Of a DNA stretch of 64,000 nt, positions 8,913 through 15,531 are shown piece by piece. Every line of letters starts with the position of its first letter. Positions within the stretch are counted from its first letter, which is position 1. This DNA comes from an uncultured Lachnospiraceae bacterium (lineage in GTDB: Bacteria > Bacillota > Clostridia > Lachnospirales > Lachnospiraceae), in NCBI GenBank assembly GCA_944376125.1, contig CALWBQ010000049.1, positions 29,531-93,530 on the forward strand, read 5' to 3'. The notes below the pieces were generated by a model, which was given only the letters and a program-made list of their open reading frames with translations, had not been told where the DNA came from and made no database searches. The position numbers and the translations under genes were made by a program.

Positions 8913-9839
8913 ATGACATCGGTTATTGTCATCAGCGGTTTTTTGGGTGCGGGAAAAACGACGTTTATAAATGGACTGATTGGATGCGGCTTTTTAAAGG
9001 AAAACGAGAAATGCCTGGTGATAGAAAATGATTTTGGGGAAGTCAGCGTGGATTCCAAGCTCCTGCCGCGCCAGGAGGGGCTGGCTGTCAGCGAGATCAA
9101 TTCGGGATGTGTCTGCTGTTCGCTGGCGGGAAATCTGGAGAGTTTTCTGCGGGAGGCGCTGAGAACTGTGGAGCCGGACTGGGTTGTGCTGGAGCCCTCA
9201 GGGGCGGCCAGGCTGTCTGCGCTCCTTCAGACTTTAGAAAAGCTCCAGAAAGAGGGGCTGATCCGGCTGAAACCGCCGGTCACGATTTTGGGAAAGCCGA
9301 GGACGGCTGTCCGTCAGAGGAGCTTTCTTGGGGTGATACGGAATCAGATGGAGTACGCCGGGCTGATCGTCCTGCGCCCGGAAGTGGAGTATGAATCGCT
9401 CTCCCTGCCGGACCCCGATGTGCCGGTCTTTCACATGGAATGGAGTGATGAGAACTTTCGGGAAAATATTCTTCCGTTTCTGGAAGGAGACACCGCATAC
9501 AGAGGCGGGAACACAAAAGAGGCAGGAGGAGTTTTCGGGGCGCCTGGGATTGTATATGAGACGATTCGTCCGGACCGGGAGTACAGCAGAAGGGCAGCCG
9601 AAGAGATCCTGGAGGGCCTGAGTCAGAGATTCGGCCCTGATCTGGTGAGGCTGAAAGGCTTTCTGAAGGGGGAAGAGGGGGAGACCTGGCATATAGAATA
9701 CTCGCTGTTTGGGCAGAAGATTGAAAAAATGGAGAAGAAGGAGGATGCCTGTTTAAACATCATTGTAAGCCGGGGCAGGCGGCAGGAGCTAAAAGAGTAC
9801 CTGGACCGGGATTACAGATATGCTAAGATACATATTTAA
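8913..9839 (+). CDS. CobW/COG0523-family P-loop GTPase
   Basis: GGAAGGA at 8897-8903 is 9 bases before the ATG at 8913; three earlier in-frame ATGs (8889, 8895, 8904) are badly spaced, so a 308-aa product is preferred. GFLGAGKTT (residues 9-17) is the Walker A loop and GCVCC (65-69) is the family metal-binding CxCC motif. The position of the usual NKxD guanine-specificity motif reads VLRPE instead. The family covers metal chaperones and insertases (CobW, Nha3, ZNG1 type); the metal here is unknown. It appears to be monocistronic. Confidence 0.75.
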   Translation: MTSVIVISGFLGAGKTTFINGLIGCGFLKENEKCLVIENDFGEVSVDSKLLPRQEGLAVSEINSGCVCCSLAGNLESFLREALRTVEPDWVVLEPSGAARLSALLQTLEKLQKEGLIRLKPPVTILGKPRTAVRQRSFLGVIRNQMEYAGLIVLRPEVEYESLSLPDPDVPVFHMEWSDENFRENILPFLEGDTAYRGGNTKEAGGVFGAPGIVYETIRPDREYSRRAAEEILEGLSQRFGPDLVRLKGFLKGEEGETWHIEYSLFGQKIEKMEKKEDACLNIIVSRGRRQELKEYLDRDYRYAKIHI

Positions 9840-9849
9840 GGCGGCCTTT

Positions 9850-10218
9850 GGCGGCGCACGTTTTATAAGGGTGCAAGTCCCAAATCGAAAAGAGTAACCG
9901 TTATCGGAAGATAACGCTGAACGTACAGAAGTCAGCAGAGGCCATAGCAGCTGAGCCTTTTCAGCGAAAGGCCGAATCAATAGAGAACACATCATAGGGC
10001 TGAATAAATGGCTGTACCGCCGGAAAGCCTATTGGCGGATGGCGGGAAGCGGAGTTGTACAAAGAGCGTTAACGAAAAAAAGACTGATAAACTGGGGCTA
10101 TTATGATTTAGCCGCGGCCTATCAGTCTGTGCACGTCAACTATTGAAAACGCCGGATACGTGAACCGTATGTCCGGTGCTGTGAGAGGACGGCGGATAGT
10201 CACCGCCTTCTACTCGAT
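9850..10218 (+). mobile_element. Shrunken ORF-less group II intron relic
   Basis: After the GTPase gene comes a non-coding stretch with group II intron landmarks: a domain I-like 5' part (GGGTGCAAGTCCC near 9868, GTCAGCAGAGGCCATAG near 9932), an IR AGACTGATA/TATCAGTCT (10081-10128), a domain V-like hairpin near 10150-10175 (CCGGATACG paired with CGTATGTCCGG), the GTGAGAGGACGG linker and a domain VI-like hairpin GGCGG/CCGCC ending TACTCGAT. No reverse transcriptase frame remains and the total length of about 370 bases is too short for a full ribozyme. Exact ends are estimates. Confidence 0.7.
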
Positions 10219-10467
10219 TTAAGCCTCCTGAGCTTTATACTGCTTTAACGCGCGGGCCAGCTGATCCGGGCAGGAGGTCGGCTTGAAGCCGCAGCGGATG
10301 CCGTCCAGTCTCCTGATGGCCTCGTCCACGTCCATGCCCTCTACCAGCCGGGCAACGCCCTGGGTATTGCCGGAGCAGCCGCCGACAAACTGGACATGGG
10401 TTACTTTGTTGTCTGCCACATCAAACTGGATTTCACGGGAACAGACGCCCTGAGTTTTGTATGTCAT
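10219..10467 (-). CDS. TSCPD-domain small protein
   Basis: An 82-residue protein with the TSCPDQLARAL motif near its end and GGCSGNTQGVARL in the middle, matching the short stand-alone TSCPD family of Clostridia. The same domain occurs at the C-terminus of B12-dependent ribonucleotide reductases, but the role of the short form is unknown. GAGGAGG precedes the ATG. A minus-strand TATAAT lies at 10525-10520. Its stop codon abuts the 3' end of the intron relic. Confidence 0.8.
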   Translation of the reverse strand: MTYKTQGVCSREIQFDVADNKVTHVQFVGGCSGNTQGVARLVEGMDVDEAIRRLDGIRCGFKPTSCPDQLARALKQYKAQEA

Positions 10468-10566
10468 AAATATTAACCTCCTCGTTCTGTACGATAACGT
10501 TTATAGATTCTGAATCATTATTATAGCACGGAACAAGACCGGGGAAAAGAGCAAATTCAAGCCCGG

Positions 10567-10595
10567 TTGCAGAAGCCGGTCAGCCATGCTAAAAT
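10567..10595 (+). promoter_or_regulatory. Promoter of mtnN
   Basis: TTGCAG (10567-10572), a 17-base spacer and TAAAAT (10590-10595), 39 bases before the ATG. Confidence 0.5.
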
Positions 10596-10633
10596 ATACC
10601 TGATTGATAAAACCGAAGAAAGGAGTACATTCA

Positions 10634-11326
10634 ATGTTAGGCATTATTGGAGCAATGGATGAAGAGGTCCGGGAGATTAAAGAAGCTCTTGAGGATGTGA
10701 CAGTGGAGCTGGCTGCCGGAATGGAATTTTATACAGGGACAACAAAAGGCAAGCGGGTAGTAGCCGTGCGCTCCGGGATCGGAAAGGTCAATGCGGCCAT
10801 GTGCACCCAGATCCTGGTAGACCGGTTCGGCGTGGACGCTATTGTCAATACCGGGATAGCGGGATCCCTGCGGCCGGAAATCAATATCGGCGACATTGTT
10901 CTCTCCAGCGACTCTGTCCAGCACGATATGGACGCCACCGGATTTGATTATCCGGCAGGCCAGATTCCACGGGTGGATACTTTCGCATTTCCTGCAGATG
11001 AGCGCCTGCTGCAGCTGGCTCAGGAATGCTGCCATCAGGTAAATCCCGAGATTCAGACCTTTGTGGGGAGAGTTCTCAGCGGAGACCAGTTTATCTCAGA
11101 CAAAAGAAAGAAAGAGCAGCTGATCCGTGATTTCGGCGGCTACTGCACGGAGATGGAGGGGGCGGCTATCGCCCAGGTGTGCTATCTGAATCAGATTGGC
11201 TGTCTGATCATCCGGGCAATCTCCGATAAGGCGGATGACAGCGCCAATATGGATTACCAGGAATTTGAAGAGCAGGCTATCGCCCACTCTGTAAAACTGG
11301 TGCTGGCGATTGCGGAGAGGTATTAA
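10634..11326 (+). CDS. mtnN: 5'-methylthioadenosine/S-adenosylhomocysteine nucleosidase
   Basis: The ATG at 10634 follows AGGAG by 8 bases; a TTG at 10604 in the same frame is rejected. The 230-aa product matches MTA/SAH nucleosidase: GIIGAMDEEV at the N-terminus carries an acidic catalytic-base candidate, NTGIAGSL and TEMEGAAIAQ form the ribose and base sites, and D198 in RAISDKAD is the expected general acid. It hydrolyses adenine from methylthioadenosine and S-adenosylhomocysteine in methyl-cycle salvage and releases the autoinducer-2 precursor. Transcribed alone between a promoter and a terminator. Confidence 0.93.
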   Translation: MLGIIGAMDEEVREIKEALEDVTVELAAGMEFYTGTTKGKRVVAVRSGIGKVNAAMCTQILVDRFGVDAIVNTGIAGSLRPEINIGDIVLSSDSVQHDMDATGFDYPAGQIPRVDTFAFPADERLLQLAQECCHQVNPEIQTFVGRVLSGDQFISDKRKKEQLIRDFGGYCTEMEGAAIAQVCYLNQIGCLIIRAISDKADDSANMDYQEFEEQAIAHSVKLVLAIAERY

Positions 11327-11346
11327 AACTGGATATTAAAACAAGA

Positions 11347-11392
11347 CTTACCCCGTTGAGGAAACTTCTTTCACGGGGTAAGACTCGTTTTT
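11347..11392 (+). terminator. Terminator after mtnN
   Basis: CTTACCCCGT (11347-11356) pairs with ACGGGGTAAG (11373-11382), followed by ACTCGTTTTT. Confidence 0.85.
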
Positions 11393-11429
11393 AGAGAGAA
11401 TTTGACGAACGATTTTAAGGGTTTTGAAC

Positions 11430-11458
11430 TTCCCAAATCTCGCTTCCGCCGCTATAAT
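11430..11458 (+). promoter_or_regulatory. Possible promoter of the following membrane-protein gene
   Basis: TATAAT at 11453-11458 is clear; TTCCCA 17 bases upstream is a poor -35. The rest of the 307-base gap (11327-11633) holds the mtnN terminator and an apparently long leader in which I see no gene. Confidence 0.35.
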
Positions 11459-11633
11459 GTGATGTACAGCAAAGCCGGCAGGGCAGAGAAGTTTCAGCCG
11501 CCGGGAAGAAAAAGGCGGGAGAAGGACCGGTCGCCTGCCTTGAAACGCCGGCAGGCGCGTATACGCGCCGCGGGAGACTCTGCCTTCCAAAAAACTGCTG
11601 ATAGCTTTGGCGAGAAAGGGGAGTTTAAAATTT

Positions 11634-12443
11634 ATGCTGCAAATATTACAAAACGGAACTGCGCTGTATCTGGTGGCGGCAATCTGCCTGATCGGGATGA
11701 TCAGCAAGGTGATCGCTAAGAACTCCTACAAAAGAATGATCAAAGAAACTAACAATATGGCAATGACCAAAAATAAGTATCTGAGAAGCCTGAAGCAGAA
11801 AGCGGAGGACGCTTACCGCGTAAACCAAGGGATCTCTAACACAGGGGTTTATCTGGAAAAACAGCTTTTTGAAGCCAGGATCGGACTTATGACTCCGGCA
11901 GGGTGGGCTGGATTTGCCAGCCAGATGAACTGGCTGTGCCTGCTGGCAGGGGGTGTTCTGTCCTTCCTGGCCTACTGGTACCGCTGTGATTCTTATTACA
12001 TTGTTCTCTACGGCGCGGCGGGGGTGCTGGCTGCCGTTTTAAATATAATCGTGGAAAATGGAACTGGGCTGGAAAACTGCCGCCTTCAGCTCCTTGTGGG
12101 CCTTCAGGACTACCTGGAGAATTCTCTGTGGCACAGAATGGAGCTGGAGCGGTCCAGCGAGTCTTCTGAAGACGGTGCACGGCTGCTGGAAGCAGAGACG
12201 GCGCAGCCGGTCAGAAACAATGTCCGGGAACTGAGAGACCGAAAGAATACCAGAAGAGCCATGGAGCAGAGAACTATAACGGAGACAGCAGCCAGCCGGG
12301 ACCGGGGCAGAGATAAGATCCCGGCCAAGGAGGCAGGCGATAAGCTGGCAGAGGGAAATGACGATGGGACAGGCTGGATGAAAGAATTGAAGCCAGAGGA
12401 AATCCGGGTTCTTGGGGAGATCATCCGGGAATATCTAGGATAG
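11634..12443 (+). CDS. Membrane protein of unknown function
   Basis: AAAGGGGAG precedes ATG 11634 (269 aa); an upstream in-frame TTG at 11607 lacks a site. Residues about 8-30 are a hydrophobic helix, a charged helical stretch follows, then two more membrane segments around residues 100-145 (WLCLLAGGVLSFLAYW and YIVLYGAAGVLAAVLNIIV). The C-terminal 110 residues are highly charged and probably cytoplasmic and disordered. I do not recognise a functional family. It precedes pgi with its own promoter in between. Confidence 0.6.
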   Translation: MLQILQNGTALYLVAAICLIGMISKVIAKNSYKRMIKETNNMAMTKNKYLRSLKQKAEDAYRVNQGISNTGVYLEKQLFEARIGLMTPAGWAGFASQMNWLCLLAGGVLSFLAYWYRCDSYYIVLYGAAGVLAAVLNIIVENGTGLENCRLQLLVGLQDYLENSLWHRMELERSSESSEDGARLLEAETAQPVRNNVRELRDRKNTRRAMEQRTITETAASRDRGRDKIPAKEAGDKLAEGNDDGTGWMKELKPEEIRVLGEIIREYLG

Positions 12444-12469
12444 ATTTTTGTGGGTAAGTATGGTATAAT
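12441..12469 (+). promoter_or_regulatory. Promoter of pgi (extended -10)
   Basis: TGGTATAAT ends at 12469, an extended -10 box; the -35 at 12441 (TAGATT) is weak. Confidence 0.5.
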
Positions 12470-12510
12470 CCATATAGTGCAAAAAACTTCAGAAAAAGGA
12501 GACGATAGCA

Positions 12511-13860
12511 ATGGGAAGAGAAGTCGCATTTGATTATTCCAAGGCAGCGAGTTTTATTTCCGCAGAAGAGATAGCCAATATGAAGGCTGCCGTTCTGTGC
12601 GCTAAGGATGTGCTGACCAGCAAGAGCGGTGCAGGAAACGATTTTTTAGGGTGGATCGACCTGCCTGTGGATTATGATAAGGAGGAATTTGCCAGAATTA
12701 AAAAGGCGGCAGAGAAGATCCAGTCAGATTCAGATGTTCTTCTGGTAATTGGGATTGGCGGTTCCTATCTGGGTGCCCGCGCAGCGATTGAGTTTTTGTC
12801 CCACAGTTTTTACAACGTGCTTTCCAAGGAGGACAGAAAGACTCCGGAAATCTACTTTGTAGGAAACAGCATCAGCAGCAAGTACATCAAAGACCTCCAG
12901 GATGTCCTGAAGGGAAAGGATTTTTCCATTAATATTATCTCTAAATCCGGTACGACCACAGAGCCGGCTATCGCGTTCCGTGTATTTAAGGAACTGTTGA
13001 TTGAAAAGTATGGCAGAGAGGAAGCCAACAAGAGAATCTACGCCACCACCGACAAGGCCAGAGGAGCATTGAAGAACCTGGCAAATGAAGAGGGCTATGA
13101 GTCCTTCGTGGTGCCGGATGACGTTGGGGGCCGCTTCTCTGTACTGACAGCAGTAGGACTGCTGCCCATCGCGGTCAGCGGTGCAGACATCGACCAGCTT
13201 ATGGAAGGAGCTGCTTACGGCAGAAAGAAAGCGCTGGAAGCCCCTTATGAGGAAAATTCAGCCCTGCTGTATGCTGCAGTTCGCAATATTCTGCTTCGGA
13301 AGGGAAAACAGGTGGAGATCGTGGCAAACTATGAGCCCAGCCTTCACTATGTTTCCGAGTGGTGGAAGCAGTTGTATGGGGAGAGTGAAGGAAAAGATCA
13401 CAAGGGAATTCTGCCCCATGCGGTGGATCTGACGACGGATCTCCATTCCATGGGCCAGTTTATCCAGGACGGCGCCAGAATTATGTTCGAGACGGTTATG
13501 AATATAGAAGATTCCTCTGCAGAAGTTCTGTTAAAGGAGGAGGCTGTTGACACAGATGGAATGAATTACCTGGCAGGAAAGAGCGTTGACTTTGTAAACA
13601 AGAGCGCTATGAACGGAACCATCCTGGCCCACACAGACGGGCAGGTGCCGAATCTGGTAGTCAATATCCCAGAGCAGAATGCCTACTATCTGGGCCAGCT
13701 GTTCTACTTCTTTGAATTTGCCTGCGGTATCAGCGGATATCTGCTGGGCGTCAATCCGTTTAACCAGCCGGGTGTAGAGAGCTATAAGAAAAATATGTTC
13801 GCTCTTCTGGGAAAACCGGGCTATGAGGCGGAGAGAGAGAAGCTGTTAAAGAGATTGTAA
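12511..13860 (+). CDS. pgi: Glucose-6-phosphate isomerase
   Basis: 449 residues, the usual length of the Firmicute form. It interconverts glucose 6-phosphate and fructose 6-phosphate in glycolysis. [14 protein letters not shown] (from about residue 79), SKSGTTTEP and [16 protein letters not shown] are sugar-phosphate isomerase signatures, and [10 protein letters not shown] carries the catalytic glutamate region. AAAAGGAG precedes the ATG. It is flanked by its own promoter and terminator. Confidence 0.96.
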   Translation: MGREVAFDYSKAASFISAEEIANMKAAVLCAKDVLTSKSGAGNDFLGWIDLPVDYDKEEFARIKKAAEKIQSDSDVLLVIGIGGSYLGARAAIEFLSHSFYNVLSKEDRKTPEIYFVGNSISSKYIKDLQDVLKGKDFSINIISKSGTTTEPAIAFRVFKELLIEKYGREEANKRIYATTDKARGALKNLANEEGYESFVVPDDVGGRFSVLTAVGLLPIAVSGADIDQLMEGAAYGRKKALEAPYEENSALLYAAVRNILLRKGKQVEIVANYEPSLHYVSEWWKQLYGESEGKDHKGILPHAVDLTTDLHSMGQFIQDGARIMFETVMNIEDSSAEVLLKEEAVDTDGMNYLAGKSVDFVNKSAMNGTILAHTDGQVPNLVVNIPEQNAYYLGQLFYFFEFACGISGYLLGVNPFNQPGVESYKKNMFALLGKPGYEAEREKLLKRL

Positions 13861-13868
13861 GAATGACG

Positions 13869-13905
13869 AGAAGCAGGTGTCTTGCGGCGCCTGCTTCTAT
13901 TTTGT
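13869..13905. terminator. Terminator between pgi and the convergent regulator gene
   Basis: AGAAGCAGGTG (13869-13879) pairs with CGCCTGCTTCT (13888-13898) with one G-U pair; ATTTTG follows on the plus strand. Confidence 0.75.
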
Positions 13906-13919
13906 CTCCATGATTTCGG

Positions 13920-15356
13920 TTAAAGTTTGTAGTAGTTGTGCCGGTAGAGGTGATCGTCAGTCAGCCTGGCCATAAGATCCAGCTCCTTTTTGGGATCAGC
14001 TCCCTGGGCGATATTGTAATACGTGTAAGAAAACTGCTTGCTGAAAAAAGGGTAAGCCGGTGTCTGGGGCCTGGTGAAAGAGCAGGTTCTCAGTTGGGAG
14101 AACAGGATATTTGTCTGGCTGGAGACCGCATGAAAACTTTTCATGGCATCATAGATATCCTTAATCACCGGCATACCGGTGTACCGGCTGATTTTTAACT
14201 GGTTCTGGAAGTTGAAAACGTATTTTAGAAATTCAGCGCACAGCTCAGGATATTTTGTCTGGCGGGACATACACAGTCCCCAGGATCCATGTGGCGTCGC
14301 GGTGCGGCATGCATGGGGAAGAGGCAGAATGCCGATGGTATCGCATTGCTTTGCTGCCTGAAAATAGGCACTGGGCAGAGAGAGACTCATGGCAAAGCTG
14401 CCCGGGAAGGAGCTGCTGATATTTTCTGTATGGGTATAGTGGTATTTATGGTACAAACTGCCCAGCCACTCCATGGCGGCTACCGTTTCCGGGCTGTTTA
14501 TGTAGCCTTCTGTTTTGGAAAAATCCGGGCTGAAGAGGCTGCCGTTATTTTGATAGATAAAGGGAAGGCCTGAGTAGGTCAGCCATTCACCCAGCCGGGG
14601 GGACAGACCTCTTCCGGAATCCATCAAAAGGGGATAAGGGATGGAGGTGTGTTTCTTTAAAAAAGAACAGACATCGGTAAATTCATCCCAGGACCAGGAT
14701 TCTTCCAGTGTTTTAGGAACTGATATGCCAAGAGAAGAAAACAGCTCCTTGTTATAGAGAATGCACAAGGTAGATTCTGTGTACCCCAGATGATATATAT
14801 GGCCCCGAAAGGTTCCCTGCTGGAGGATTGGTTCGATAAAAGTGCCAAGAAAGCTCTCCGGCAGATAGTCATCCAGCGGAAGAAGAGAATTCATATAGGC
14901 CCAGTAGGGGACGTCCGGGCCGTCCAGAGAGAACAGGTCCGGCGCATTGCCGCTGGCAAAGCTCTGAAATAGAATATCCCGAAGAGGGGCATTCTGGTTG
15001 GATAAAAAGGTGAGGCAGATCTGGAAATCACGGGAGGTCTGGTTGAATTCGTTTACCAGGGAAGTCCAGAATTGTTCCTCTTCATGCTCCATGGGGCAGA
15101 TAGAGAGATTGAGAACTGCCTTGCGCTGAGACTGTGGAAGGACAAAGCTGCCGCGCCCTTGCTGCCGTGAGATATAGCCCTCGGATTCCAGAGATTTTAA
15201 AGCCTGAGTAATCGTGCTCTTGCTGACACTTAAATTTCGCATTAATTCATTATCGGAGGGGATTGCCTCTCCAACGGCGTAGACCCCCTGCTTGATTTCT
15301 TCCAAAATCTGATTTTTGATTATAATATATTTTGGTATTCTAGGTTTAGACTTCAT
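13920..15356 (-). CDS. GntR-type regulator fused to a solute-binding-protein domain
   Basis: GGAGA precedes ATG 15356 (478 aa); the 29 codons upstream in frame cover the promoter and are excluded. Residues about 8-75 are a GntR winged helix (GEAIPSDNELMRNLSVSKST, then GYISRQQGRGSFV). Residues about 82-478 resemble an ABC extracellular sugar-binding protein: LVNEFNQ, APDLFSLDGPDVPYW, YTESTLCILYNKELF, EESWSWDEFTDVC and SFAMSLSLPSAYF. There is no signal peptide, so the binding domain must act in the cytoplasm as an effector sensor. The gene is divergent from an ABC sugar operon with which it shares paired operator-like repeats. Well-known GntR sugar regulators such as AraR carry a LacI-type sensor instead. 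Confidence 0.82.
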   Translation of the reverse strand: MKSKPRIPKYIIIKNQILEEIKQGVYAVGEAIPSDNELMRNLSVSKSTITQALKSLESEGYISRQQGRGSFVLPQSQRKAVLNLSICPMEHEEEQFWTSLVNEFNQTSRDFQICLTFLSNQNAPLRDILFQSFASGNAPDLFSLDGPDVPYWAYMNSLLPLDDYLPESFLGTFIEPILQQGTFRGHIYHLGYTESTLCILYNKELFSSLGISVPKTLEESWSWDEFTDVCSFLKKHTSIPYPLLMDSGRGLSPRLGEWLTYSGLPFIYQNNGSLFSPDFSKTEGYINSPETVAAMEWLGSLYHKYHYTHTENISSSFPGSFAMSLSLPSAYFQAAKQCDTIGILPLPHACRTATPHGSWGLCMSRQTKYPELCAEFLKYVFNFQNQLKISRYTGMPVIKDIYDAMKSFHAVSSQTNILFSQLRTCSFTRPQTPAYPFFSKQFSYTYYNIAQGADPKKELDLMARLTDDHLYRHNYYKL

Positions 15357-15414
15357 ACAATCTCCTTCATAAAAAGCCGATAATTGATTGACAAAACAAT
15401 TACCTGGTGTTAGA

Positions 15415-15443
15415 ATTATATCATAAATTATTCGAACAAGCAA
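15415..15443 (-). promoter_or_regulatory. Promoter of the GntR-SBP regulator gene
   Basis: On the minus strand TTGCTT (15443-15438), a 17-base spacer and TATAAT (15420-15415). The operator-like repeat at 15428-15447 covers the -35 and spacer, suggesting autorepression. Confidence 0.6.
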
Positions 15444-15447
15444 TAAA
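15428..15447. promoter_or_regulatory. Operator-like site 1 (imperfect)
   Basis: TTATTCG, AACAAG, CAATAAA: a partly conserved inverted repeat matching site 2 on its left half and lying inside the regulator promoter. Confidence 0.6.
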
Positions 15448-15461
15448 ACTTTGAAAATGCT

Positions 15462-15478
15462 CCTCTTTACTAAAGAGG
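15462..15478. repeat. 17-bp inverted repeat between the two operator-like sites
   Basis: CCTCTTTA, C, TAAAGAGG is perfectly symmetric. It lies midway in the divergent intergenic region; it could bind a second regulator. No clear promoter for the GH116 operon was recognised around it. Confidence 0.5.
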
Positions 15479-15496
15479 GGTAAAAAAATGGAACAA

Positions 15497-15518
15497 CTTA
15501 TTCGAACAACCGAATAAG
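15497..15518. promoter_or_regulatory. Operator-like site 2 (perfect)
   Basis: CTTATTCG, AACAAC, CGAATAAG: a perfect 8-bp inverted repeat with a 6-base spacer just before the ribosome site of the GH116 gene. Its centre is 70 bp from that of site 1. Confidence 0.7.
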
Positions 15519-15531
15519 AATAGGAGGGAAA

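Noticed and set aside
11402..11719. 105-codon plus frame before the membrane-protein gene
   Set aside because: Spans a promoter-like TATAAT, lacks a ribosome site and is strongly basic, unlike a real product.
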